The notes beneath the pieces were generated by a model that worked only from the letters and a program-made list of their open reading frames with translations, ran no database searches and was not told the DNA's origin. The translations under genes were made by a program, and so were the position numbers. Below, in pieces: positions 13,875 to 25,354 of a DNA stretch of 64,000 bases (its first letter is position 1; every line of letters begins with the position of its first letter). Origin of the DNA: Armigeres subalbatus (Eukaryota; Arthropoda; Insecta; Diptera; Culicidae); contig NC_085139.1 of NCBI RefSeq assembly GCF_024139115.2, forward strand, positions 73,637,203-73,701,202, in the 5' to 3' direction.

Positions 13875-16812
13875 TGGAGATCATCCAGTTGAATCTCAAT
13901 CATTGCGACACCGCACAGCAACTGTTGTGGCAGTCGACAACAGAAGCAATGTGTGACGTGGCAATTATTGCTGAACCGTATCGGATCCCTCCTGACAACG
14001 GCAACTGGGTGGCGGACTCATCGGGGATTGCAGCTATCCAAGTGATGGGCAAATTCCCTATTCAAGAAGTTATAGACACCTCAAGCGAAGGTTTCGTTAT
14101 CGCCAAAAATAACGGGATCTTCTTGTGTAGCTGTTACGCACCCTCAAGGAGTTTTATAACCGGATGCTGGACGCACTCACGGAGAAGCTGATCGGCCGAA
14201 AACCGGTAATCATAGGAGGCGACTTCAACGCTTGGGCAGTGGAGTGGGGAAGCAGGCTGACTAACCCCAGAGGTTACAGTTTGCTGGAGTCGTTGGCAAA
14301 GCTGGACGTCAGGCTGTGCAACGAAGGTACCGTTAGTACATTTCGCAGAGATGGCAGGGAGTCCATCATCGACGTCACGTTCTGCAGTCCGTCGCTGGTG
14401 AGGAACATGAACTGGAGAGTTAGTGAGGACTATACACATAGTGATCATCAGGCGATCCGGTATTGTGTTGGAACACGAATGCCGACGGTACGGCGAGAGA
14501 TTAGGAATAGCGGGCGAAAATGGAAGGCGAAGGACTTCGACAAAGATCTTTTATCGAAGCACCTGAGCGGACAGCGGCGCTACAAATCTCGATGCAGACG
14601 AGCTGACAGAAACTCTTGCGAGGGCATGCGATGCGACGATGCCAAGGAGACTGGAGCCAAGGAAAAGCCGGCGGCTAAATTACTGGTGGAACGATACTCT
14701 TGCTAGCCTTCGTGCTGCGTGTCTCAGAGCCAGAAGACACTTTCAGAGAGCAAGGTCTGAAACAGTCAGAGAGGAGCGTAAGATAATCTTCCGTGAAGCT
14801 AGATCGGCCTTCAAACGGGAGATTAAAGTCAGCCAATCCAACTGCTTCAAGGAGTTGTGCCGAGAAGCTGACGCTGATCCTTGGGGCAACGCTTATCGGG
14901 TCGTAACAGCGAGGATCAGGGGTCCAGCGACGCCAGCGGAAATGTGTCCGGACAAGCTGAAGATCATCGTTGATGGTCTCTTCCCGCAGCATGATTCTAC
15001 GATGTGGCCACCTACACCGTACGTAGATGAAGACGGAGTAACCATTGCAGGTATGCAAGTCTCCAACGACGAGCTGTCATCAGTGGCGAAAGGTCTGAAG
15101 ATGAAGAAAGCTCCGGGTCCGGATGGAATTCCAAACGTGGCTCTAAAAACTGCGATACTGGCGTTTCCAGATTTGTTTAGGATGGTGCTGCAGAAATGCC
15201 TAGCAGATGGTAACTTTCCGGATAGGTGGAAGATCCAGAAACTAGTGCTGCTGCCGAAACCAGGGCACCAGACGGGGAACCCAGCATCGTATAGGCCCAT
15301 ATGCCTGCTGGATACACTGGGGAAGCTTCTGGAAAGGATTATCCTTAATCGGCTGACGCAGTTCACTGAAGGCGAGACTGGCTTATCGGAAATGCAGTTC
15401 GGATTCCGAAAAGGCAGATCGACGGTGGACGCAATCAGGACGGTCATTGAAGTTTTAGAGAAAGCGGCCAAGAAGAAGAGGCGCGGCAATCGATTCTGCG
15501 CTGTAGTAACGATTGACGTCAAAAACGCTTTTAACAGTGCCAGCTGGGAGGCTATCGCCGCAGCGCTGCACGGTATGCAGGTTCCTGACTACTTGTGTAG
15601 AATCATTGAAAGTTACTTCCAGAACCGGATCCTGGTTTACGAAACGAATTCGGGGCAGAAGCAAGGTTCCATTCTAGGCCCGACGCTGTGGAACATTATG
15701 TATAACGGAGTTCTAAAACTGAAGTTGCCCAAAGGCGTGAAGATTTTCGGATTCGCGGATGATGTCGTTCTAACGATAACCGGAGAGTCGCTGGAAGAGG
15801 TAGAAATGCTGGTGGCGGAGACGACCGACGCAGTTGAAAACTGGATGAATGGAGTCAAACTGCAGCTTGCTCACCACAAAACAGAAGTGATGCTGGTTAG
15901 CAACTGCCGCGAGATCCAGCGGATCCAGCTTACCATAGGAGGGCACAACATACCGTCCGTGCGGGCTTTGAGGCATCTAGGAGTGATGATCGACGACCGG
16001 TTGAATTTCAACACCCATGTAGACTATTCTTGCGAAAAGGCATCTAAAATGGTCTGTGCGTTTGCAAGGATCATGCCGAACGTGGGTGGTCCTAAAAGCA
16101 GCAGTAGGCGTCTTCTGGCAGCAGTAGCATCCTCGATACTGAGGTACGGAGCTCCAGCCTGGGGAGCTGCGCTCAAGACGAAACGTAACCGCAGAAAGTT
16201 GAACAGCGTGTTTCGCCTAATGGCCGTTCGAGTCGCGAGTGCGTACCGAACCATTTCCTCGGAGGCAGTTTGCGTTATCGCAGGGATGATTCCAATCTGC
16301 ATAACCCTAGCAGAGGATATCGAGTGTTACCAACGGAGAGATACCAGAAATGTGAGGAAGACGGTGAGACTGGACTCTATGGTGAAGTGGCAGCAGGAGT
16401 GGGACAATGCGGATAATGGAAGGTGGACCCACCGGCTCATCCCCAATGTGTCGACGTGGGTGTATAGGGAGCATGGAGAGGTGAACTTTACCTCACACAG
16501 TTCCTTTCCGGACATGGCTGTTTCCGTCACTATCTGCATCGGTGTGGCCATGCGTCATCGCCATCCTGCCCGGCGTGTATCAACATAGAGGAGACTCCAG
16601 AACACGTGGTATTCGATTGCCCAAGGTTTGCGGAAGTACGTAGAGGAATGCCTGCCCTACGGGCGGACAACATCGCAGAGCGAATGTGTCGCGATGAGGG
16701 TACGTGGAATGCAGTAAGCAGAGTCGTGACGCAAATACTGTCAGAGCTGCAGCGTCAATGGAGAAGGGACCAGCAAATAAGCGTCGGTTTGGAGCGAAAT
16801 CCAGCACAGTGA
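13874..16812 (+). pseudogene. ORF2 (endonuclease-RT) of R1 copy 2, with three frameshifts and a small deletion
   Basis: ORF2 starts MEIIQLNLNHCDTAQQ at the TAATG overlap. The endonuclease spans about 13,874-14,480 (IAEPYRIP, GGDFNAWAVEWGS, SDHQAIRY) with a frameshift near 14,155. A second shift near 14,590 leads into the main frame, which holds the RT (about 15,090-15,780: KAPGPDG, SYRPICLLDTLGK, FGFRKGRSTVD, IDVKNAFNSASW, GFADDVVL with intact DD). Against copy 1 the segment before QGSILGPT lacks about nine residues (ITAGVP region), which damages a conserved RT motif. A third shift near 16,480 displaces the C-terminus: YLTQFLSGHGCFRHYLHRCGH, then CPACINIEETPEHVVFDC, the R1-type CCHC. Stop at 16,812. 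No RNase H. Three shifts and the deletion make this copy inactive. Confidence 0.88.
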
Positions 16813-17467
16813 GCAGTGTTTGGTTTCGGGTCGTCGGGGCGCCAGCGAACCGGAAGTCTTCAGCCAACCGGAATCGTTGGACCGACCTCGGCACTTGAAT
16901 TGCCAACCTGCTGAAGAAAGAAGAAAGAAGAAGGAAGTGCTTCGGGTATGTAGGGCACCGCCAGTGCGGACGTCATCCACCACCGGAACTGTCGGACCAC
17001 CTCTGCAACCCGAAGACGAAGACGGCGCAATGCGCGAAAGCGTCCCCTGCGATAGCCGCCGGTAGTCGGGGCACCATCAGTGCGGAAGTTTCCTTCACCG
17101 GAACTGGTGGACCACCCTCGACGCCGGGGGAAGTCAGGAGGATTCGAGTGAGGAAGTTTGCGGTACGACCGCCGAGGGATCGAGACAACGTAGCAGTGGA
17201 TCTCAGCAAGCCAGTCGGCGAACTAGCCTAAGCTAGGGGCCGGAATTTTAGAAGAAGTGCATGAGCACAGCCCCCTGAAGTAGTCGCAGCATCCCGTGGT
17301 CCCGGGGGGATCGAGGCAAGGAGGATAAGGGACCCGGTTTATCCGGGAGGCACATTTTTAGCAGGTCGGGAGGAGCCCATCCCTGTTCGCCTTCGAGCAT
17401 AGTGTGGATGCTCAAGGTGTCTGTCGCGCAGATTTTTGATGGCCTTTAACCCTTGTAAAAAAAAAAA

Positions 17468-17471
<4 letters not shown>
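16813..17471 (+). other. 3' UTR and poly-A of R1 copy 2
   Basis: GC-rich, with a diverged threefold module (GGGGCRCCA..AGTGCGGA.. / CCGGAA) near 16,830, 16,955 and 17,075. Then come the conserved AGTGCATGAGCACAGCC block and an A-run at 17,457-17,471. Confidence 0.65.

Positions 17472-17560
<89 letters not shown>
17472..17560. repeat. (AC)n microsatellite, about 44 copies
   Basis: Uninterrupted AC after the R1 poly-A, ending in CACACATGTGTGTGG, a small palindromic edge. Confidence 0.95.
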
Positions 17561-17561
<1 letters not shown>

Positions 17562-17564
<3 letters not shown>

Positions 17565-18201
17565 GTGTGGACGAGATTTATGGGCTTCCTTTATGAAAAA
17601 TAAAAAATTCGGCTCGATTTAAAACGCAATCCGATGGAAATCTGGTCAGGATTTTCAACCTTTCCGCGACGAAATTGTATGAGTCCTGCTTTTTTTGTGA
17701 GCACATGGGAACAAAACCAATTGACAAGATTCCCAAGAAGTGAGGCTACTTTGAGCGTCGTTTAAACCAATGCCAATCAAAACGGACTGTGAACTGATTA
17801 GATTGGTACTTTGACTATTGTTTGTTATGTTTAAATATTCAGAATTGGAAAAGTTTTTGATATTGGTCGATAAAAAAAACCCTAATGCATGTCTAAAAGT
17901 AGATTAAAATAAATATTCGAAATTCCCCAATTTTTTGTTAAATTTAAGGATGCGTAATTTTCTATTCCTTCGTGTTTTTGTCCGCGTCCCATTGAAGAGT
18001 GAAGTATTTGTAATTAAGCATGTTTCCACAACTAACTTAATACAATAGAAGGTTATGGTGGTGAAGGATTTACTCTAAAATATTTCTATTTATTTGCCCA
18101 TAAATTTTGAAATTCCCACGGCTCTTGAATTTTATCACAAGTTTTTTTTTACATGTCCCGTACTGCAAGTGCGTTTGTCCCGTTTTTTTTTCAACCAAAT
18201 G
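17562..18201. other. no recognised feature
   Basis: AT-rich sequence. I see no gene or repeat structure here. Confidence 0.4.
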
Positions 18202-18278
18202 ATCTGGGCAGCTCGGAGACGAGCCAGCCTCGGGCTGAAAGTCTTTTTAATAAAGACACAAAAAAAAATCTGGGCAGC
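18202..18278 (+). mobile_element. very short (55-bp) retroelement 3' end with its own TSD
   Basis: ATCTGGGCAGC at 18,202-18,212 is repeated at 18,268-18,278. Between the two lie TCGGAGACGAGCCAGCC..GGCTGAAAGTC, AATAAAGACAC and an A-run. Exact 11-bp duplication plus A-tail shows a 5'-truncated LINE or SINE insertion in which only the last 55 bp were copied. Confidence 0.8.
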
Positions 18279-20580
18279 CTAGCCATATAGGTACTCCCCC
18301 ACACAATATGTACGAATATCGCCCCCACTTTAGGATCTAATGTTGCATCATATACGATTTTGTGTTGACTGGGTAGCTGCCAGGATAGCCCACGTTACGT
18401 TGTTACCACAGAACTGTGCGAACTGCTATCCAATTCCGCTCATTTATCCGAGACCATGTTGTCCCACGATGCGATGACCAATTTTCTGATTTTCACACAT
18501 AAGCCATCCATACAGACAAGGAAATCATCCTTTGGAATTCTATCTGATACGGTATTGAGAATGCCTGTACAATAAGTAAATCGTATCATACCTGCTTCAA
18601 ATATCATAGTACAGGGCAATTATGAATAAAAACTTTAATAAGAATTCCTGCTTTCAAAACTGAGAAACTATTTTTCTGTATAAAATTACATCAAATATCG
18701 ATGATTTAATGTTCATATTTTAGGAAGTTTAAGTTTTTCCAAACATACCCCTCAACTATGTCAAATGATATCCCGACAGCAGAGAATATGCGAGACATGC
18801 GCAATAAGTATTATATTCTTTGAATTCAGCCTAGGGATAGACAAGACGCAGCCAAGTTAAAAAACGCTCATTATTTTTTTAAATGGGAAGTTATTTGTGT
18901 CTGATTCTCTTATTCGTTGGCAAAACATCCCGCACTTGGACTACTTCATCAAGCACTTCTATAGAAATAGCGAGGTTTCTAGTCCTAGCTGCCATTTTTG
19001 CAATCGTAAACAAATTATGAGTCACAATGGTACTTTTTGCCAAGGAAAGTCGAGAAAATTTCCAATCCGTTAATTCCTATACCGAATCGGAAATCGACCC
19101 CATCTATCTTCAGTATGGTCTTGCTTTTCAGCCGTATATCTTACCACTAGGCTGAGAAAGGTTTTGCCGAATGAGATCCATAAACGTCATGCTCGGAAGT
19201 TTATTGTCAGTCAGATCAGATCTTCATCAAGCATGCTTCGAAGCCACGCGTTTCATCGTTGAGTTACACAAGGTTCTCAACGACTAGTGCTCAGTTCCAA
19301 TCATACCATCACTGCTTATTCTTTTGATCCGGGACTAATAGATGTTGCATGTTGAGGTAGGCTAGTAATCGATAGTTACTTGAGAATAAAAATATTTCTT
19401 AACTATTTGCGAGTGCAATGCCACCTTCCAGTCAAATACAGAACATACGACCAGAAAAGTAAGTGAAGACTCATTTACTGCACATTTTATAGCAAGTTTC
19501 ATACTATACTGAGATTGATTCACACTGCAGTGTGTCTCCCCTTATATAGCAATCTGATTTGATTCTGCGTTTTAATTAAAAATCAGTGACTGTAGCTGAT
19601 ACCTATCTCAGTTAAAAAAAAACAATCTGTACAATATTTCTATAGATCGAATGCCATGCAACAAACAGCCTATTGCAATACTATTCGTTCAAAAAACCGT
19701 CTACGCGATGCCGATGCGCAGCACGCATGTGCTGTGAAGCAGAACAAAACCTCACGCCAACATTCAAAACCTCGATGAGAATTATTATCAGAGAGCACGT
19801 GCGGGCAGCCGGCAACAAGCGCAACAAGCGTTCGCAACCTTCGCCGCCTGATGGGGTCGTTATCTATATCTTATTGAGCATTCCTCAGCTGAGACGAGAC
19901 AAGACAGCTGGTTGCGTTTTTAGATGGTACTCTCTGACTGCCAAGAAATACCAATTATAATTGATTTTACAAACTGTTTGCGTCGGTTTAATGTAAGCAT
20001 TTTGAAACGCTTGTGATAATAAAGCATCATGAAAATATTTACTTTTTCTTTTGCTGTGTCATGCACAATATGTTTATGTTGTGACAAATATTACAAGTGC
20101 AATAGTTAGAGACAACATTTTATTAGAGTTAATTTTTTGATTTTTATTATATATTTAACTAAGCACTACTGAAACGATCACGCTTTTAGCTTTGGTACAC
20201 ATTGTACGAGGGCATTCTGCTCTGAGCTGTCTTGTCTCGTCTTAGTTTTAGCCGGGTGCTTGTATGTGCTAGTGTCATACCTACATCAAACGTTAATTTG
20301 AACGGCTCTGTATGGTGCAAATAGGTTACAAAACGTTGAATCTGGTTGTGAAAATGTGAACTTCAAAGATGAAGATTAAAAAAATATTTTAAATAAATTA
20401 CCCAAACATCATCGTAGTTATGTGTATCATTATCGTATCATGTTCATGATCGCTATAAAATACGTATTCGTTTTTATTTGCCAAGAATATCATTTGAGAA
20501 GAGCAACACCTGATACAGAACATGATATCATTAAAACTAGCGCCGCCATGCGGTAACCAACTTCGTTCGGCATCCTATAA
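18279..20580. other. no recognised gene; contains an 18-bp inverted repeat pair
   Basis: The region upstream of the putative host exon. AGACGAGACAAGACAGCT lies at 19,892-19,909 and its reverse complement at 20,225-20,242. Around 19,670-19,960 the sequence is GC-richer with a 95-codon frame that resembles nothing I know. Confidence 0.35.
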
Positions 20581-20583
20581 CAA

Positions 20584-20836
20584 TATAAAGAACGTAAACA
20601 AATTCCGCACAATTTTCGGCATCTTCGATCGCTAGGCGGCTTCATTTCGGTGAATAGTGTTATTATTGTTCCATAAAACTGTGCAAGATTCAGATAAGAC
20701 GAAATCCACGTTTGTTTTAATTAGCTTGGTGTATTCTTAAAGCTTGTCTTACAGTGGTTCGGTGACATTGAAGGTGCAGTTGCGAAGTAAGACGGTTCTC
20801 TGTGTGTTTTATTTGGTGTTACATATTCTGAGGAAA
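20584..20836 (+). promoter_or_regulatory. putative promoter and 5' UTR of the exon at 20,837
   Basis: A TATAAAG box (20,584-20,590) lies 250 bp upstream of the start codon, with an initiator-like TTCATTTCGG at 20,641. The interval has no in-frame ATG with better context. The transcription start is a guess; a further 5' UTR intron is possible. Confidence 0.3.
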
Positions 20837-20872
20837 ATGGCCAACCCTAATCAGGAGATTAAATATACCAAG
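20837..20872 (+). CDS. putative first coding exon, aldehyde-dehydrogenase-like N-terminus
   Basis: GGAAAATGG is a strong start context. Twelve codons follow (MANPNQEIKYTK) and the exon ends AAG|GTAGGT, a near-ideal 5' splice site in phase 0. As I remember them, cytosolic ALDH1-type dehydrogenases of insects begin with a short M.NP.PE.KYT segment followed by LFINNEF, so the peptide fits an NAD-dependent aldehyde dehydrogenase (aldehyde to carboxylic acid, cytosol). The match is only 12 residues and is an inference. No second exon with the expected FINNEF segment is visible in the remaining 43 kb, so the intron, if real, is very long and filled with transposons, which is common in Aedes. Alternatively this is a chance ATG plus GT. 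Neighbours on both sides are repeats or unrecognised sequence. Confidence 0.42.
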
Positions 20873-21985
20873 GTAGGTGTGTCAATTGAAATATAAGTTA
20901 TGAATACGGTAACATATTGTATTCGAAAATATAGGAAATGTGCAGGATTTCAAGTCGAAACTGTTCAATCAAATAGAGTAAAAGGTCTGAGACTCGAGAT
21001 ATAATACAATCTCAGATGACGAATATTCATAACAAATCGGTGCTAGTTTTAAATTCTGTTGCCTGTAATTTTAGCTCTCAAGCAAGTTCATATCATGTTT
21101 TGTAATCAAGATCACGATTTGTTAATAATTAGCTGTTCTCGTCTGCTCGGGGATGCAACATGGTTGGCATTGTTGTTGTGGAGTATTTTTGTCCAATCTA
21201 CATAGGCGTAACTATAGTCTTGGTCTAGAGGGGGCCATGGCCCCAGCTGGTGCGATGTATTTTTCTAAGTCGATGTAAGGCACTGTGCGCATGAGTTGCA
21301 ACAGAAATTCTTTGACTAAGTTTATCGCTCATTCGTCTTGGAACCAACATTACGAAATTTGGACAAAAGATGTCATAATAAAATAATATTTGTACCAAAT
21401 ACGAATCCTTTGCAGATTTTTCTGTCATTGTAACAAAGATTCTTTAGTTTTATAATTTTGAAAAGTTGTATGGGAAGTTTGAGAAAATTAAGAGATCCAG
21501 GAAAGATGAATCAAGTATTAAATGAAGGCTCATGAGTTTCAGCGATTTAAAAGAGAATTCTAAGATTTCTTGAAGATACATGAGATACACCTCTACAAAT
21601 TCCTTAGTCGAACGTAGGCATCTGCATCGAAGGTCGTGTTGCAATCGGACCAGCGATGGGAGCGTTCGGTCCTCTGAAAAGCATTCCCTTGGTCTCTGCG
21701 ATCGTCCGTCTTACTCAGCTGACCCGGTCGGCGGCAGATCGTTCTCCGACTTGAAAGCGCACGAAGAGCGAGGGATAAAGGAACACTATTCCCGGGGCTC
21801 TTGTCGTCGTCGTATCGGGACTGGGGCGTCTCCTCTGGTACCGGATACCGCAACCGGCTTCCACCACTTATATTGTTCCTTCCGGAATGGCGAGATCGGA
21901 GCCATACACTTTCAGGACCACCAATTTCCCTTGTCGATCAGTTGACACGATCATTTTTTAACAATGTCGTTCACACTGCCAGTAA
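20873..21985. other. putative intron start; otherwise nothing recognised
   Basis: It begins with the GTAGGT donor. Around 21,590-21,920 the composition is GC-richer, with frames on both strands but no protein family that I recognise. 21,205-21,250 (GCGTAACTATAG.., GGGGGCCATGGCCCC) looks like a dispersed repeat end. Confidence 0.35.
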
Positions 21986-21989
21986 AAGA

Positions 21990-22720
21990 AAAACCCAGAT
22001 CAATCCACCTAGCGGTGATGGTGCCTTTCTCGCTAAAAAGGTAATAAATGTAGCCTTTACGCCTACACCTCGATGATACAAGAAAGGCAAAACAGCTACA
22101 CCGTCTAATGTTATGATAGAAAATTTACACTAGTAGACGACAGATGGCGCTGCCAAAAGTTTCTCGAATTTCCTATGTTCGAATTTTGACTTTCGGACAA
22201 TTTCATTGTACTATGAAACTGAACGAAGAGCATACTTACGCCTAAATGCGCGCAACACGAGCATCTTTATAGTACGATGAAACTCGTAATGGGAGCAAGC
22301 CATGGATAAACATTAAAAATATTCATAGATGCAAGGCATTTTTCATAACACATTATTGTTCTATGTGATTATGTCTCATCACTATTTTAATATTATCTAT
22401 TTTTTGCAATTCGCAATTATTATGAAATTCAATAGTGATCAACAGCGTTTTAGTCTCTGTCGGATGCAACTTGTTGCAAGAAAATCGGTTAAGAGTTTCT
22501 ATGTGAAAATTTGGCTAATGTTTTTTATGGCATTTTGTGCACACACACACACACATACACACACACACACGCACACACGGACAGACAGACATTTGTTCAG
22601 CTCATCGAGCTGAGTCGAATGGTATATAACACTATGGGTCTCCGGGAATTCTATCAAAAGTTCGAATTTGGAGTGAAATGATAGCCTTTCGGTACAACTT
22701 AGTTGTACGAGAAAGGCAAA
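21990..22720 (+). mobile_element. palindromic-ended MITE, family M, copy A
   Basis: It begins AAACCCAGATCAATCCACC and has inverted ends TGCCTTTCTCG (22,022-22,032) and CGAGAAAGGCA (22,708-22,718). Near the right end are an (AC)-rich tract, ACGGACAGACAGACAT, GAGCTGAGTCGA.TGGTATATAACACTATG and CTTTCGGTACAACTTAGT. The same order of motifs occurs in copy B (50,805-51,222) and in reverse in part C (43,700-43,858). Non-autonomous, no coding. Confidence 0.75.
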
Positions 22721-22722
22721 AA

Positions 22723-23087
22723 AGGTGCAAGATTAAAACTGCGCGACTTTAGGTGTTCGAAGTGTTCACCTATCAGAGACCGTCCGTCGCGATGACAGCC
22801 GCTTATAAAGGGATTCCTCCTTCCTGGTATAGGAATTTTCGTTGACAATCATAGTTAACAGTGACGTTATGGTGTAACGGCTTGTGGTATAGGCGTGTTC
22901 AATAGGATTGGGAATGGACTGTTTTCGATATTTTCAATTCATTTCTTCCTTTATTTCTATTTCATTGTTCTATCATAATAATAATACAATTTACGACGAA
23001 AATAATAACAAAAATTCAGTGGAAAAGAAAAATTATGTACCCAATATTTACTAAATAAATGTAACCGAAATGAGAGGTTACAGAAGG
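22723..23087. other. no recognised feature
   Basis: Only an AT-rich stretch near 22,970-23,010 (ATAATAATAAT). Confidence 0.35.
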
Positions 23088-23930
23088 AAATTTGATGGTT
23101 GAAGAACAACAAAGCTCGTGGGGTTAACCAACTACCAGAAGAACTATTTAAACACGGTGGTGAGGCACTGGCTATAGCGCTGCACCGGGTCATTACCAAG
23201 ATTTGGGAGGAGGAAGTTTTGCCACAGGAGTGGATGGTAGGTGTCGTGTGTCCCATCTAGAAAAAGGGCGATAAGCTAGATTGTAGCAACTACCGCGCAA
23301 TCACATTGCTGAGCGTCGCCTACAAGGTACTCTCCCGAATTTTATGCCGTCGACTAGCACCGATTGCAAGAGAGTTCGTGGGGCAGTACCAGGCGGGTTT
23401 TATGGGCGAACGTTCCACCACGGACCAGGTGTTCGCCATTCGCCAAGTACTGCAGAAATGCCGTGAACACAACGTGCCCACGCATCATTTATTCATTGAC
23501 ATATGATACAACCGATCGGGACCAGCTATGGCAGCTAATGCACGAACACGGATTTCCGGATAAACTGACACGGTTGATCAAGGCGACGATGGATCGGGTG
23601 GTGTGCGTAGAGTTCGAGTCTCAGGGGCATTCTCGAGTCCCTTTGAAACGCACAGAGCCAGGTGATGGTCTTTCGTGTCTACTATTAAACATCGCTTTGG
23701 AAGGGGTATTACGAAGAGCAGGGATTAACACGAGTGGTGCAATCTTCAATAAGTCCCTCCAGCTATTTGGCTTCGCCGACGACATAGATATTAAGGCACG
23801 TAACTTTGAGAAAATGGAGGAAGCCTACATCAGACTGAAGAGGGAAGCTAAGCGGATCGGACTAGTCATCAACACGTCGAAGACGAAGTACATGATAGGA
23901 AGAGGTTCAAGAGAAGACAATGTGAGTAGA
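23088..23930 (+). pseudogene. non-LTR reverse transcriptase fragment
   Basis: RT motifs in order: NNKARGVNQLPEELFKHG, KKGDKLDCSNYRAITLLS, VGQYQAGFMGERSTTDQVF, THHLFID..YDTTDR, PGDGLSCLLLNIALEG and GFADDIDI, then KRIGLVINTSKTKYM. A TAG interrupts it at 23,258-23,260 and a frameshift lies at about 23,503. Endonuclease and C-terminus are absent. The layout (FID..AYD, LGFADDIDI) matches a large group of insect LINE RTs of RTE/CR1-like appearance; I cannot fix the clade by eye. The C-terminal fragment at 39,110-39,545 is the expected continuation of this protein type, 15 kb downstream and on the same strand. Confidence 0.8.
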
Positions 23931-24204
23931 GGTATTATTAAATTCATTTTTAAAAAGTTTTTTTTAGATGTTTTCAAGACATTAACCGGAAAAGTCTAAG
24001 GAACTTCTCTACAAAATTCACAGTTTCTCCAAAATATTTATTTTGAAATTATTTTCCAATTTTTCACAGGAAAACTATTCGAGAGAAATTCTTCGGAAGA
24101 GAAATCGATCCAAATTTCAACAAGAATTTTTTTTTAAATATCCACGGAACATTTTTCGAAAATTCTGCGAAATATGCGAAACGGTTATGAGAAACGGTTT
24201 GATC
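23931..24204. other. no recognised feature
   Basis: AT-rich, with nothing seen. Confidence 0.35.
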
Positions 24205-24880
24205 AAAAATTAAATTTGTCCAAAGTGACAATCGGTCGAAAAGCCGTTGTCTCCAACAGGTTGTTTTGCCGAAATGGTCGTTTGACCAAATGAGTCAGCC
24301 GGCAGAAAATGGCGTTTGGTCGTAATGGTTGTTTGACACAAAGGGCCATTTGGCCGAATGGATCATGGCCTTTCAGCCAGACGGTCATTTCGGTCAAATG
24401 ACCTTTTCGGCTAAAAGACCATTTCAGCGTACGATATTTTCGGTCAAATGACCAAGCCCTTCCCATCGTTCGGTAATTCGGCGAAAAGCCATTTGTTCGA
24501 ATGCCACTTTGCAGAATAACACGATAAGCTCCATTGGGAATTGAACTGAACGTTTGTACAAAACAGTTTTTGGTCGAAAATGGTTTAACCAAAAATTTAA
24601 TTTGGGTGAAAGCAATATACAGCTGAAAGGGACATTCAGCCGAGCTAGTAATTTGGCTAACAAAAATGTTTGCCCTAGTAGGCTGAAACTGCTGTTTGTC
24701 CGAAATGATCGTTTGGCCGAAAATGTGGTTCTGCCAAATAAATCATTTAGTCGAAAATGCCGTTGCCAAAATGGTTGTTTTGCAGAAAGAGACTTTTGGC
24801 ACGAAAATGACCTTTTTGCAAAACACTTCGACACTTTTGACCAGATATCCATTTCGGCCAAATGACTCTATCTGTTAAAT
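24205..24880. repeat. degenerate 17-bp GGCCGAAA.GGTCATTT minisatellite, left of the satellite block
   Basis: Units such as TTGGCCGAATGGATCAT, TTTCGGTCAAATGACC and TTGCCGAAATGGTCGTT occur in both orientations. The same unit is found at 37,330-37,592, 40,637-40,680, 41,145-41,200, 45,413-45,830, 46,357-46,500 and 51,686-51,881. Confidence 0.7.
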
Positions 24881-24920
24881 ATCTTGGCTGTGTATATGCA
24901 TGTGTATATATATGTTTCGA

Positions 24921-24943
24921 AATGGACAAATTGATATGAAATT
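24921..24943. repeat. 23-bp direct repeat, left copy
   Basis: It starts AATGGACAAATTGAT and is repeated exactly at 36,935-36,957. The pair bounds the satellite-containing block like a target-site duplication. Confidence 0.85.
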
Positions 24944-25354
24944 AGCTTAGCTTAGCTTAGCTTTGACTGACTACACATATCTATGGTTGCTACTCCGTGA
25001 TTGACCAGAATCAGTGAAATTGCACAAAGAATCAACTGAATGATTGACTGGGATTGTTCAAGCATTCTCATTGTGCAAGTTTCAGTGACTCTAAAATTCT
25101 AATGATCAATAACGGCGCCGGCCACGTCCTTGTAGTCAGTTAGGAAGAAGGAAGGAATATTAGTAGGTGGTTTTTGCTATTTGAAGACCGTGTTTACCTC
25201 TGCGTCTCCACAAAAACCACAGGAAGGATTATCAGTTAATTGGTAGGCATCGTTGGATCTGGATTCACTCTGATAAGCGATACGACCGTGTCATTCTTTA
25301 TACACAGTGATTTTACCTAGCCATGAATCGGGCGCGAAAAGTAGTACAAACTAA
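24944..25354. other. non-satellite head of the inserted block
   Basis: It starts with four AGCTT steps (TAGCTTAGCTTAGCTTAGCT), then TTGACTGACTACACATATC. It has no coding potential and ends where degenerate satellite monomers begin. It looks like part of a dispersed Aedes repeat; family unknown to me. Confidence 0.45.

Noticed and set aside
21580..21945. 121-codon frame and its antisense partner
   Set aside because: No motif, no splice or start context. Arg/Ser-rich frames on both strands point to base composition.
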